From Phycicoccus sp. (GTDB lineage: Bacteria; Actinomycetota; Actinomycetes; Actinomycetales; Dermatophilaceae), in contig JAGOME010000033.1 of the NCBI GenBank assembly GCA_017993715.1, positions 1 through 47,600 of the forward strand: a DNA stretch of 47,600 nucleotides, read 5' to 3'. Made by a program: the position numbers and the translations under genes. Below the pieces are notes generated by a model that was not told the origin of the DNA, did no database searches, and saw nothing but the letters and a program-made list of their open reading frames with translations. Below, in pieces: positions 7,987 to 16,793 of this stretch. Numbering within the stretch: the first letter of the stretch is position 1; every line of letters begins with the position of its first letter.

Positions 7987-9435
7987 GTGGTGCACGGACA
8001 GGCGCAGGACGCGCCAGTGGTCATTCAGGGCGGCATGGGGGTCAATGTCTCCTCCTGGCAGCTCGCTCGCGCGGTGGCAGCCACCGGACAGCTCGGCGTC
8101 GTCTCCGGCACTGGGGCCGACGCGATCCTCGCGCGCGGTCTGCAAGACGGCGATTCGGGTGGTCACCTGCGTCGGGCGCTCGCCGAGTTCCCGGATCAAG
8201 AGATGGCTCAGCGAGCCCTGCGGCGCTACTTCATCGAGGGCGGCCGGCCAGCGGGCAAGGCCTACCGACCCCATGCCCAACTCACTGTCTCGCCCCGCGC
8301 GACCGTCATTGAGCTCATGGTGCTGAGCAACTTTGCCCAGGTCTGGCTCGCCAAGGAGGGACACTCCGGCCAGGTCGGGATCAACCTCCTGGAGAAGATC
8401 CAGATGGCCACACCCTGGACGCTCGTCGGCGCCATGCTCGCCGGCGTCGACGTCGTGCTCATGGGCGCCGGGATCCCCCGTGAGATCCCCCGGCTCCTGG
8501 ATGACCTGGCGACCGGCGCGGAGGGCTCTGTCGAGGTCACCGTCCACGGGGGCACACATCCGGTGCGGGCCACGGCCGACCCGAGGGCACTCCTTGGTGA
8601 GCTGCTGCCGCCGCTGCGGCGGCCGCAGTTTCTCGCCATCGTGTCCCTGCACCACCTGGCCTCGTACCTACATCGCGACCCCGCGATCCGGCCTGATGGC
8701 TTCGTCGTCGAGGGACCCGTCGCCGGTGGACACAGCACCCCTCCGCGCGGCCGTCTCAAACTCGATGACGATGGCCAGCCGATCTATGACGTCAAGGACC
8801 TCGCCGATCTCCAGGCGATGACGGCCATCGGCCTGCCCTACTGGCTCGCCGGGGCCTATGCGACCCCCGAGCGGCTTGCCGAGGCGCTGGCAGCGGGGGC
8901 GGCCGGCATTCAGTGCGGCACGATTTTCGCGCTCAGCGAGGAGTCGGGCTTCGATCGGAGTCTGCGCCGCGACGCGCTCGCCGCGTTGGCCGACGACACC
9001 CTCGTCGTGCGCAACGACCCTTTGGCGTCACCGACCGGGTTCCCGTTCAAGGTGGGCACGCTAGCCGGGACCCTGGCAGATCCACAGCGCGACGCGACGC
9101 GCGAACGCATCTGTGACCTGTCGTACCTGCGGGTGCCCTTCGAGCGGCCTGATGGATCGCTGGGCTACCGCTGCGCCGCCGAGCCGGTCGACGCCTACGT
9201 CCGCAAGGGCGGCACCATCGAGGACACCGTGGGCCGGGCCTGCCTTTGCAACGCGCTGACCGCCGCCGCCGGCTTCGGCCAGACCAGGGATGCGGGGCGG
9301 GAGATCCCGTTGCTGACTCTGGGCCAGGATCTTGAGGCGGCCCGCCGGTTGCAGGAGCTGCACCCGCAGGGGTGGACGGCGGACGAGGCCGTCACGTGGT
9401 TGCTCTCACGGACCCCGGTCGCTGCACCGGCATAG
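7987..9435 (+). CDS. Nitronate monooxygenase family flavoprotein
   Basis: The 482-residue protein starts with the FMN-binding barrel signature PVVIQGGMGVNVSSWQLA of the nitronate monooxygenase / 2-nitropropane dioxygenase family and has the later glycine-rich elements GFVVEGPVAGGH and GAAGIQCGTIFAL. Typical members are 320-360 residues; this one has roughly 100 more, including a C-terminal segment with a CLCNAL motif, and resembles the long actinobacterial subgroup. These enzymes oxidise alkyl nitronates with FMN; some relatives act on enoyl-acyl substrates instead, so the substrate is uncertain. Two adjacent GTG codons could serve as start. The gene stands alone behind an elaborate triple operator (7916-7969), which suggests strict repression by a TetR-type regulator not encoded in this window. 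Confidence 0.82.
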   Translation: MVHGQAQDAPVVIQGGMGVNVSSWQLARAVAATGQLGVVSGTGADAILARGLQDGDSGGHLRRALAEFPDQEMAQRALRRYFIEGGRPAGKAYRPHAQLTVSPRATVIELMVLSNFAQVWLAKEGHSGQVGINLLEKIQMATPWTLVGAMLAGVDVVLMGAGIPREIPRLLDDLATGAEGSVEVTVHGGTHPVRATADPRALLGELLPPLRRPQFLAIVSLHHLASYLHRDPAIRPDGFVVEGPVAGGHSTPPRGRLKLDDDGQPIYDVKDLADLQAMTAIGLPYWLAGAYATPERLAEALAAGAAGIQCGTIFALSEESGFDRSLRRDALAALADDTLVVRNDPLASPTGFPFKVGTLAGTLADPQRDATRERICDLSYLRVPFERPDGSLGYRCAAEPVDAYVRKGGTIEDTVGRACLCNALTAAAGFGQTRDAGREIPLLTLGQDLEAARRLQELHPQGWTADEAVTWLLSRTPVAAPA

Positions 9436-9489
9436 GGAGCGCTAAGTCCCTGCGGGGCGTGCGACACCCCTGGACTCCCGTCTTGCCTG

Positions 9490-10140
9490 TCAGGGGCCGA
9501 GGCTGACGTTGGCGCCGTCGAGGGTGACGCGAAAGCCGCCGTCGCTGACGGTGACCGAGCGCAGTGTCATGCCGTCGGGCACCCCGGTGACCTCCTGGCG
9601 GATCGTGACCAAGGCATCAATGGCCGCCCCGGCCACCGTGTCGACCCAGTCCGGGCCGTCGAGGTCGATCGTCTCGGGCTCGATGACCAGGAGTCCATCG
9701 GCGGCACTGACGCGGCCCGTCGCTCGCACCGCGATGTCGCGGCCCAGCAGGGTGATCGTGCGATGGAGGGCGGCTCGACCGTCGGCGGCGGCCGACAGCT
9801 CGACTCCCTCGCCGACCTGCGCGGCGGCCGTCGCAAAAGGCACGGTTGCCTCGATACGCAGAGTCCCGGCCGTCATCCCCTCTTCGCCGACGACCACCGC
9901 GTCGCCGGTCGCGGTGACCTCCCGCAGATCGCTGTCCGCAGCGACGACCTGGGCGGCGGTGAAGGTGACCTGGGAGAGCAGACTCCCGTGAGCCGGTGGT
10001 GTCGCTGTCGCTGACGCTGTCGGGGTGGGCGTGATCGGTGCGGTCGAGGACGTCGAGGAACTCAGGGCCAGCAGGCCCAGGGACGCGGCGACGACGACCG
10101 CGAGGACGCCGCAGAGGAATCCGAGCAGGAACCTGGGCAT
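9490..10140 (-). CDS. Membrane-anchored DUF2993 (LmeA-like) protein
   Basis: The 216-residue protein has one N-terminal membrane segment or uncleaved signal (FLLGFLCGVLAVVVAASLGL), a Thr/Pro/Ala-rich spacer to about residue 50, and a DUF2993 domain to the end. DUF2993 proteins are periplasm-side, lipid-binding beta proteins of actinobacteria; the mycobacterial member LmeA takes part in mannan elongation of lipomannan. The ATG at 10140 puts the hydrophobic segment at residue 4; a longer frame upstream lacks any signal-peptide logic. A weak -10-like TAAGGT lies 8 nt upstream. The gene converges with the nitronate monooxygenase gene. A cell-envelope role is inferred from the family only. Confidence 0.75.
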   Translation of the reverse strand: MPRFLLGFLCGVLAVVVAASLGLLALSSSTSSTAPITPTPTASATATPPAHGSLLSQVTFTAAQVVAADSDLREVTATGDAVVVGEEGMTAGTLRIEATVPFATAAAQVGEGVELSAAADGRAALHRTITLLGRDIAVRATGRVSAADGLLVIEPETIDLDGPDWVDTVAGAAIDALVTIRQEVTGVPDGMTLRSVTVSDGGFRVTLDGANVSLGP

Positions 10141-10318
10141 GGAACCGGACCTTAGCGGTCGAGCGCCTGCGACCCCAGTGCCCAAGGACGTGGTCGAGGT
10201 TGCTCCCCTCTCCAAGGGTGGCCCTGGTGGCGCCGGGAGAGCGCCCACAGCTCCCCGCAGGCCGCCGCAGCAGGGCGGTGCCCAGCGCAGGGGTCAACCC
10301 GGCAGACCTATGGCTGTC

Positions 10319-10356
10319 GATGGCAACCCAGGCGCTGTGGTGCCTGGGTTGCCATC
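10319..10356. terminator. 15-bp stem hairpin after the GH65 gene
   Basis: Arms GATGGCAACCCAGGC (10319-10333) and its perfect complement (10342-10356) with an 8-nt loop lie about 65 bp beyond the GH65 stop codon. It is the likely terminator of the pgmB-GH65 operon. Confidence 0.7.
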
Positions 10357-10420
10357 GGATCGGCGTGGGTGAGGAGCGGGAAAGGGCCAGACAGCAGCTG
10401 CTGCGCAGCCGGGGCCGGTC

Positions 10421-12832
10421 CTAGTCGGCGACCGTGGCACCCCACGGGAGCCGTGGACCCTGGTCCGGGAGGACCACGGTGACGGGTTCGCTGCCGATGA
10501 GCACATCCTCGCCGCAGACCTGCACGCCCAACGCCTCCCCATGCTGCAGCCTGAGCGTGAGCGACGTCTGCTCCAGCCGAACGACGAGCTCGCGCTCCTG
10601 GAACCGCAGTGGGTACTCGAGGGCCGTCCACTCGGCCGGCAGTCGGGGGTCGAAATGGAGCACGCCGTTGCGCTCTCGCAGGCCGCCGAACCCGAACACC
10701 AGGCTGTTCCAGACCCCGCCTGCTGAGGCAATGTGCACCCCATCGCGCGTGTTGCGGTGGGTGTCGGCGAGGTCAACGAACAGGCCGCTGCGGAAGTAGT
10801 CCAGCGCCAACTGGTCGTAGCCGACTTCGGAGGCAATGATCGACTGGACAACGGCCGAGAGCGTCGAGTCTCCGGTCGTGATGGGGTCGTAGTAGTCGAA
10901 GTCGGCCCGCTTCTGCTCCGCAGTGAAGTCCTCGGAGCGCAAGAACAGCGACAACACGACGTCGGCCTGCTTGAGCACCTGGAAGCGGTAGATCACGAGA
11001 GGGTGGTAATGCAGCAGCAGTGGACGCTTGTTCGGAGGTGTCCGCGGGAGGTCCCAGACCTCTCTCTCGAGGAAGTGCTGATCCTGCGGATGAATGCCGA
11101 GGCGCTCGTCATAGGGGACGTACATCCCTGCGGCACACCGGCGCCACTCGTCGATCTCGCCGGCATCCAGCCCGATCCGGTGGCTGAGCTCGGCGAATCG
11201 GGTCGGGTCCTGCTCACGCATGAGGTCGAGCAGGCGTGCCGCCGCGACGAGGTTGTGGCGAGCCATGACGTTGGTGAACAGGTTGTTGTTCACCACGGTC
11301 GTGTACTCGTCGGGACCAGTCACGCCATGGATCTGGAAGGTGCCGTCATTGGCCCAGAACCCAAGGTCGGCCCACATCCGCGCCGTCTCGGCGAACACGG
11401 CGGCGCCGTCGCGGAAGAGGAAGTCCGTGTCCCCGGTGACCATGCCATAGAGCGTGAAGGCCCAGACGATGTCGGCGTTGATGTGGTACTGCGCCGTGCC
11501 TGCGGCGTAGTAGGCCGAGGCTTCCTCGCCATTGATCGTGCGCCAGGGGAACAGGGCCCCACGCTGGGAGAGTTCCACGGCCCGACGGCGCGCGGAGTCG
11601 AGCAAGTTGACCCGGAAGCGCAGCGCATTGCGGGCCATCACCGGATTCGTGTACGCCAGCATCGGGATGACGTAGACCTCGGTGTCCCAGAACGCGTGGC
11701 CCTCGTAACCCGAGCCGGTGACTCCCTTGGCGGCAATGCCCAGTTGGTCAGCTCTCGCGGCCGCCTGGGCGATCTGGAACAAGCACCACCGGGTGGCCTG
11801 CTGGATCGCCGGCTGGCCCTCGATCCGGACGTCCGTATGCCGCCAGAAGTCGGCGAGCCACGCGCGCTGGACCTCCGCAACATGCTCGACTCCGCTGTCG
11901 CGCACCCGATCCAGGCTGCGGCGGCAGCGGTCGAAGAGCTCGGGGATCGGCACCGTGTTGGCCGTGTGATAGGCGATGACCTTGGTCAAGGTCAACGTGG
12001 TGCCCTGTGAAGCACGGACCCGGAACACTTGGCGGGCCCGATCGCCCTCGACGGAGGTGAGGACCTCGAGCGGGTCGCCTGTCGTGACGTCATGGTCCGC
12101 CGCGACTGCGATCCGCATGTCGGAACGGGCCGTGTGATAGCCCAACATGAGGCGGCGGTCGCTGTGCCACTGATCGACCGGCACCAGGACCCGCTCACCA
12201 AACGCGCTGGCACGACGAGGGTCGAAGTCGGCCGACTCCTTGTCCTCGGTCGCGGCGTACTCCGTCCGGCCGTCCTGACGATTGAGGATCTGGCTGCTGA
12301 TGACCACCGGAGCATCCCCGTCGAGCAGGGTGACCTCGAAGGTCATCACCGCGACATGCCGGTCGGTGAAACTGGCCATGCGGGTCGAGCGGACTTGGAC
12401 GTGGAGCCCAGATGGGGTGCGCCACAACAGGTTTCGGTGCAGGACGCCCTCGCGCAGATCCATCTCGCGGGAATACTCCTGCAGGTCTGCGGTCTCGACT
12501 GTCAGCGGCTCATCGTTGACATAGAGCTTGATGACGGTCGCATCGGGGGCGTTGACGATGGTCTGTCCCACCTTGGCGAACCCGAAAGCGTTCTCCGCGT
12601 GCTGAATCGGCCATGTCTCGTGGAATCCGTTGACGAAGGTCCCATGCGAGTCGACCTCGCGACCTTCCTCAGGAGTGCCCCGCAGGCCGAGATAGCCGTT
12701 GCCGACGGCGAAGACCGACTCCATGGCGCCTCGGGACTCCGGAGTCGTGCGGGTCTCGATGATCCGCCATTCGTCAATCGGGAGGCGGTATCGGTCGACT
12801 GGATCGTTGCCGTGGTAGCTGGCGGGGGTCAT
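10421..12832 (-). CDS. GH65 family disaccharide phosphorylase
   Basis: GH65 enzymes phosphorolyse alpha-glucosides such as maltose, trehalose or kojibiose to glucose and beta-glucose 1-phosphate. The 803-residue protein is of normal length: N-terminal beta-sandwich (from about residue 20, with FAVGNGYLGLRGTPEEG), linker, (alpha/alpha)6 barrel with GYEGHAFWDTEVY (about 376-388) and the catalytic acid Glu509 in VTGPDEYTTVVNNN, then a small C-terminal jelly roll. The upstream pgmB stop overlaps the start as TGATG; a GTG three bases earlier would make a 4-base GTGA overlap, with AGGAGG close by, so both starts fit. Coupling to pgmB shows that the beta-glucose 1-phosphate is turned into glucose 6-phosphate. 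Which disaccharide is used cannot be told from motifs; maltose or kojibiose are reasonable. Confidence 0.92.
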   Translation of the reverse strand: MTPASYHGNDPVDRYRLPIDEWRIIETRTTPESRGAMESVFAVGNGYLGLRGTPEEGREVDSHGTFVNGFHETWPIQHAENAFGFAKVGQTIVNAPDATVIKLYVNDEPLTVETADLQEYSREMDLREGVLHRNLLWRTPSGLHVQVRSTRMASFTDRHVAVMTFEVTLLDGDAPVVISSQILNRQDGRTEYAATEDKESADFDPRRASAFGERVLVPVDQWHSDRRLMLGYHTARSDMRIAVAADHDVTTGDPLEVLTSVEGDRARQVFRVRASQGTTLTLTKVIAYHTANTVPIPELFDRCRRSLDRVRDSGVEHVAEVQRAWLADFWRHTDVRIEGQPAIQQATRWCLFQIAQAAARADQLGIAAKGVTGSGYEGHAFWDTEVYVIPMLAYTNPVMARNALRFRVNLLDSARRRAVELSQRGALFPWRTINGEEASAYYAAGTAQYHINADIVWAFTLYGMVTGDTDFLFRDGAAVFAETARMWADLGFWANDGTFQIHGVTGPDEYTTVVNNNLFTNVMARHNLVAAARLLDLMREQDPTRFAELSHRIGLDAGEIDEWRRCAAGMYVPYDERLGIHPQDQHFLEREVWDLPRTPPNKRPLLLHYHPLVIYRFQVLKQADVVLSLFLRSEDFTAEQKRADFDYYDPITTGDSTLSAVVQSIIASEVGYDQLALDYFRSGLFVDLADTHRNTRDGVHIASAGGVWNSLVFGFGGLRERNGVLHFDPRLPAEWTALEYPLRFQERELVVRLEQTSLTLRLQHGEALGVQVCGEDVLIGSEPVTVVLPDQGPRLPWGATVAD

Positions 12833-13545
12833 CACGGCAAGACCTCCTCGAGGTCACCCACGACCTCATCGGCCCCGGCGTCGCGCAACACCTGCGCCCC
12901 GGCTCCGCGGTCGACACCGAGCACCCAGGCGAAGTCGCCAGAGGCCCCAGCCTGAATGCCGGACACGGCGTCCTCGACCACGACGCACCGCCCGGTGGGG
13001 ACGCCCAGGCGGGCGGCGGCATACGTGAAGGTGTCGTGCGCAGGCTTGCCGGGCAGGCCCACCTCTTTGGCGACCGAGCCGTCGACGACGACGGGGAAGT
13101 AGCCGTCGATGCCAGCCGACCGCAAGACGGTGGGAGCGTTCTGAGAGGAGGACACCACGGCCATCGCGGTGCCGCGAGCGGCCAGAATCTCCAGGAGAGC
13201 GAGTGAGCCCGGGTAGGCCTGGACTCCGTTCCTGTCCAGGATCAGGTTGACCTCGTCGTTCTTGCGGTTGCCCAAACCGTGCACGGTGCGGTGGTCCGGT
13301 CCGTCGCTCGGGTCTCCCTCGGGGAGGCTGATCCCGCGGGAGGTGAGGAAGTCGCGCACTCCGTCATAGCGCGGCTTGCCATCGACGTGCGCGAAGTAGT
13401 CGTTGTCTGTGTAGGGCGCCTGGCCGGGTTCATCGGCCAGGAAAGCGTTGAACATCTGCGACCAGGCGGCGCGATGTACGAGGGCGGTGGGGGTGAGGAC
13501 GCCATCTAGATCGAAGAGGGCGGCGTCGATGCGGCTCCAGTCCAT
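12832..13545 (-). CDS. pgmB: Beta-phosphoglucomutase (HAD superfamily)
   Basis: This 237-residue HAD enzyme converts beta-glucose 1-phosphate to glucose 6-phosphate. It has the nucleophile motif FDLDGVLT (Asp12, general acid Asp14), the motif II serine in VVSSSQN, the Lys of GLPGKPAHDTF and the acidic motif VVEDAVSGIQAG that holds Mg2+. The cap domain is of the alpha-helical type with GLGNRKN. It is first in an operon with the GH65 gene, the standard pairing. The minus-strand -10 TACGTT ends 7 nt before the ATG, suggesting a leaderless mRNA, and a perfect LacI operator (13563-13576) lies in the promoter spacer, so repression in the absence of substrate is expected. Confidence 0.93.
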   Translation of the reverse strand: MDWSRIDAALFDLDGVLTPTALVHRAAWSQMFNAFLADEPGQAPYTDNDYFAHVDGKPRYDGVRDFLTSRGISLPEGDPSDGPDHRTVHGLGNRKNDEVNLILDRNGVQAYPGSLALLEILAARGTAMAVVSSSQNAPTVLRSAGIDGYFPVVVDGSVAKEVGLPGKPAHDTFTYAAARLGVPTGRCVVVEDAVSGIQAGASGDFAWVLGVDRGAGAQVLRDAGADEVVGDLEEVLP

Positions 13546-13552
13546 GCAGGAG

Positions 13553-13558
13553 AACGTA
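13553..13558 (-). promoter_or_regulatory. -10 element of the pgmB-GH65 operon
   Basis: TACGTT (minus strand) ends 7 nt before the pgmB ATG. No Shine-Dalgarno is present, which fits a leaderless transcript. Confidence 0.5.
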
Positions 13559-13562
13559 GTGG

Positions 13563-13576
13563 TGTAAACGTTTACA
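13563..13576. promoter_or_regulatory. LacI-family operator of pgmB-GH65
   Basis: TGTAAACGTTTACA is a perfect 14-bp palindrome lying between the expected -35 and -10 positions of pgmB. A repressor bound here would block the polymerase. A close relative precedes the transporter-Usp gene at 5817-5832. Confidence 0.82.
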
Positions 13577-14462
13577 TGCGAGGGTTCGCAGCAACTTTTC
13601 TGGATTTCTCCGACCTGTGGGATGCGCCGGGATCGGTCACGGTGCCGGACTCGTTCAGGCTGAGCTCATAGTCGACCACGACGGCAGCGTGGTCACTCCA
13701 GCGGGCGGCATATGACTGCGCCCGCCCGACGTGCGCCGCACAGGCCCGGTCCGCCAAGATCCGGGTCGCCAAGTGGTAGTCGATGCGCCACCCCGAGTCG
13801 TTGTCGAAGGCCTGTCCGCGCCATGACCACCATGTGTACGGACCCGGCCCCGGACCGTGTAGCCGACGATGAACGTCGACTAATGGCCCCTCGAACCATC
13901 GGCTCAACACGGACTGTTCATCGGGCAGATACCCGGCCTTGCCCCGATTGCCCTTCCAGTTTTTCAGGTCGTCCTGGGTGTGGGCGATGTTGAGGTCACC
14001 GGTCATGACGGCGAATGCCGCAGACGCATCCCACGCGGTGATCCGGCGGTCGAGGGCCGCGAGGAATGTGTACTTCTCGTCCTGGCGGTCGGTGCCGGCC
14101 TCGCCGGTGTGGACGTAGGTCGAGGCGACCGTCACTGCAGTGGCGACGTGGTCGAGCACCGGGAGGTCGACTTCAACCCAGCGTCCCTGGTCGTCGAATG
14201 CCGGGTCGAGAGTCGTGCGCACGGCCAGCGGCTCGACCCGGGAGAGGATCGCGACCCCCGCGTGTCCGCCTTTGGTCGACGGCGCGTGGGCCAGGTGCCA
14301 GTCAGCAAAGGGCGTGTCGATGAGAGCAGCCCGCAGGTGGTCGGTGCTGGCACGCACCTCCTGGAGGGTCAGGACGTCAGGTTGCTCGGAGGCGAGCCAG
14401 CGCAGCCCTCCACGACGGACAGCCGCACGAATGCCGTTGACATTGGCAGAGATCAGGCGCAC
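13572..14462 (-). CDS. xth: Exodeoxyribonuclease III (AP endonuclease family)
   Basis: ExoIII is a Mg2+-dependent AP endonuclease and 3'-5' exonuclease of base excision repair. The 296-residue protein has the EEP-fold motifs in order: SANVNGIRAA, LTLQEVR (metal-binding Glu35), STYVHTG, MTGDLNIAHTQDDLKN, GWRIDYHLAT and the terminal WSDHAAVVVDYEL with the catalytic Asp-His. It continues about 25 residues past the domain with a polar tail. The GTG start is unusual: it lies inside one arm of a 19-bp inverted repeat that begins just past the upstream gene, and a -10 TAGGCT in the loop ends 7 nt before it, so the mRNA is probably leaderless. The stop lies within the pgmB operator region. Confidence 0.94.
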   Translation of the reverse strand: MRLISANVNGIRAAVRRGGLRWLASEQPDVLTLQEVRASTDHLRAALIDTPFADWHLAHAPSTKGGHAGVAILSRVEPLAVRTTLDPAFDDQGRWVEVDLPVLDHVATAVTVASTYVHTGEAGTDRQDEKYTFLAALDRRITAWDASAAFAVMTGDLNIAHTQDDLKNWKGNRGKAGYLPDEQSVLSRWFEGPLVDVHRRLHGPGPGPYTWWSWRGQAFDNDSGWRIDYHLATRILADRACAAHVGRAQSYAARWSDHAAVVVDYELSLNESGTVTDPGASHRSEKSRKVAANPRM

Positions 14463-14502
14463 CCGGGACAGCCTAGGTGGCTATCCCGGGTGCGCCTGAT
14501 CT
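14450..14502. terminator. 19-bp inverted repeat overlapping the xth start
   Basis: Arms 14450-14468 and 14484-14502 are perfect complements around a 15-nt loop. The right arm begins 6 bp past the stop of the cell-wall-binding gene and looks like its terminator. The left arm contains the xth start codon and first codons, and the loop contains the xth -10. Confidence 0.75.
14470..14475 (-). promoter_or_regulatory. -10 element of xth in a hairpin loop
   Basis: TAGGCT (minus strand) ends 7 nt before the GTG of xth. It is the same hexamer as in front of truA. Confidence 0.45.
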
Positions 14503-14507
14503 GACGG

Positions 14508-16619
14508 TCAGTACGTCTTGTTGAACGACTGATACTGAGCGAAGCCGGCCAGGGCGTCGACCGAACCAGTCGGCCAGTAGCCATCGTGCAGCCAGCCGTA
14601 GTGATACTGGAAGTCCCCGATCGCGGCTGACGTGGCGGCTGAAGTCCAACCGTTTGTCGAGGCCGGATGGCACATGTGCGTGCAGTAGTCGTAGTCAAAG
14701 GCGCCGAAGGTTCGCAGCGGCATCGTGTGGCCGACCGGGTCATACTGGCTGCCTTCGGTGCCGAAGTTCCGATAGCGCAGCGCGTAGTTCAGGGCCTCAT
14801 GGTCGGCGTGGATGTAGATCGAGCCGGACGAGGTGTCGTTGTGATACCCACCCCCGATGATCTCGCCCTCCACCTGCGTGGGGAGGATGCCCGTCAGCGC
14901 CCGGGAATTCGCCAGCGCCCACGTCACCTCATCCATGGTCATCTCGCCCAGGTCGAACTGGAACACCGCGTGCTTGGGACCCACCCAGGTGCGGAACCCC
15001 GTCGCGTCCACGGTGGAACCGTTGGCGTCAACCCTGACCGGAGTGCCCATGTCGGTGCCGTCGTAGGTGACTGACTCGCCCGTCCGGGAGGTCCAGCCGG
15101 ACGTCGGAACGCTGGCTCCGGTGGACCCGAGGAAGTTGGCCCAGGAACCCAACCGCAGAGACTTGCACGCGTCGGTGCCTATCGCGGGCATCGGCTGCGG
15201 CGGAAGGTACTCAATGCTCTGCCACGGGTTGCTGATGGTGCCACCACTGCAGTAGCCCGTCCCCTCGCCGGTCGAGAGCAGCACGTAGACGTCATACCGG
15301 TTGGGGTCCCGGGCTCCCCACACAGAAACGGAGGACATCTCGTCATCGGGGTGGACGATGGGGATCCAGCGGATGACCTTCCCGGAGGTCGGCACCCACC
15401 AGGAATGCCGCTTGGCCGAATCCACCTCGGCGCGTGACGAGGCGCCCGTGCCCGGGTCGAGCAGGATCAGGCCGCTCTTGCTCGCGACGGCCGCGCCGGC
15501 GCCCAGGGCGTCGGGGTAGTCCTCGCCTGTAGCGATCCCGATGACCGGGACCGACGAGCTACCAAAGTGGTCAGCAATCGCCTCAGCGGTCGCGTATCGG
15601 TCGTCGCCCGCCAAGCGCACCACGCTCCCACCGGAGGCGGACCGGACGGCATTCTCAATGGCCGTCGAGACCACATCAGAACCGCCGACGATGTAGGTGA
15701 CGGCCGGGCGCAAGCGAGCAAGCTCCGCTGCCGATGCCGGCGCCAACCCGCTGTTCCAGGTGAGCAGCAGTGGGCCCTTGGCCAGTGCTGCCGCTGGCGC
15801 AGCGGCCAGCGCGTCAGGGAAGTTCTCGCCCGTGGCCAGGAAAGCGGCCTTGTTCTGGGTGGGCAGCAGGCGGGCCAGCTGCTCAGCGGTGTCGTTGCGA
15901 TCGGCTCCGGAAACGCGCGTGACCGTGGCGCCGGGCAAGATTGAGGAGACCGTGGTCCCCACCGCGTTGGAGACGACGTCAGACCCGCCCACGAGGTAGA
16001 CCGTGGTGGGGGCTAGCCGCAGGATCTCGGTCTGCACCGATGCGGGCAGAGCTGCACCCGTCGTGAGCAGGACCGGGGCGCCGAGCTGTCCAGCGACTGC
16101 GGACGCGGCCAAGCCGTCAGGGAAGTTCTCGCCTGTGGCGATGAAGACCTTGCTCGCCCCGGTGGGAAATGCCTTCTGCGACAACGCCACCGAGGTGTCG
16201 TAGCGGTCAGGGCCGGCGAGGCGGACCAGCGAGCGATCCGTGATCGTCGCGACATTGGTGGCCGAAGAGTCTGGGAGGACGTCGGAGCCACCAGCGGCCC
16301 ACAACTCGCCAGCGCTGCGGTTGACGGTGGTCGACGCCAACTCAGTGTCGCCCACGGTGATGGTCGGGCCTGGGGCGACAGCAGCGGCAGTGGCATCGAG
16401 TCGCGATGCGACGCCGTCGGCAGGAACGTCAATCGGCGCCGCAGCCTCGGCGGGTGCCATCGGTACAGTCACCGAGTCCAGAATGGAACTGGGGGTCCCC
16501 GTCCCGATTATGGCCTGTTCCTCGGGCCCAGGCGACGCGTTGGCCGCCAGGCTGGGCGTGGCGAATGCCGTGGCGGCCGCCATCGCGACCGCGAGACCTA
16601 AAACATGGTGTGAACGCAC
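14508..16619 (-). CDS. Secreted cell-wall-binding (CWB2) protein with a PIG-L-like deacetylase domain
   Basis: The 703-residue protein begins with a signal peptide (hydrophobic LGLAVAMAAATAFATPSLA). After a linker, three cell-wall-binding type 2 repeats start near residues 133, 236 and 334 with RLAGPDRYDT, RVSGADRNDT and RLAGDDRYAT and each contains ATGE-(N/D)-(F/Y)-PD. CWB2 repeats bind anionic wall polymers non-covalently. From about residue 416 a PIG-L/LmbE-type domain begins with WIPIVHPDDEMSS, whose HPDD motif is the Zn2+-binding signature of N-acetylglucosaminyl deacetylases. The GTG at 16619 places the signal peptide correctly; GGGGAG precedes it but unusually close. The fusion suggests a wall-anchored deacetylase acting on wall sugars. 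No other wall gene adjoins it. Confidence 0.85.
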   Translation of the reverse strand: MRSHHVLGLAVAMAAATAFATPSLAANASPGPEEQAIIGTGTPSSILDSVTVPMAPAEAAAPIDVPADGVASRLDATAAAVAPGPTITVGDTELASTTVNRSAGELWAAGGSDVLPDSSATNVATITDRSLVRLAGPDRYDTSVALSQKAFPTGASKVFIATGENFPDGLAASAVAGQLGAPVLLTTGAALPASVQTEILRLAPTTVYLVGGSDVVSNAVGTTVSSILPGATVTRVSGADRNDTAEQLARLLPTQNKAAFLATGENFPDALAAAPAAALAKGPLLLTWNSGLAPASAAELARLRPAVTYIVGGSDVVSTAIENAVRSASGGSVVRLAGDDRYATAEAIADHFGSSSVPVIGIATGEDYPDALGAGAAVASKSGLILLDPGTGASSRAEVDSAKRHSWWVPTSGKVIRWIPIVHPDDEMSSVSVWGARDPNRYDVYVLLSTGEGTGYCSGGTISNPWQSIEYLPPQPMPAIGTDACKSLRLGSWANFLGSTGASVPTSGWTSRTGESVTYDGTDMGTPVRVDANGSTVDATGFRTWVGPKHAVFQFDLGEMTMDEVTWALANSRALTGILPTQVEGEIIGGGYHNDTSSGSIYIHADHEALNYALRYRNFGTEGSQYDPVGHTMPLRTFGAFDYDYCTHMCHPASTNGWTSAATSAAIGDFQYHYGWLHDGYWPTGSVDALAGFAQYQSFNKTY

Positions 16620-16793
16620 TTCTCCCCGATCCCTTTTCCCTGTTTGCCCCACCGACCCCGCATGGGGAAACCGCAGGACATTCCGAGTTCTCCCAAACCC
16701 GTCCGGGGGCAAACTAGTCGTAAAGGGGACCTGAGTCCATTCCGCGTCCGTCTGCCGGTCAGCATGTGAGGTTACTCATGGCAGCATGGTCCG

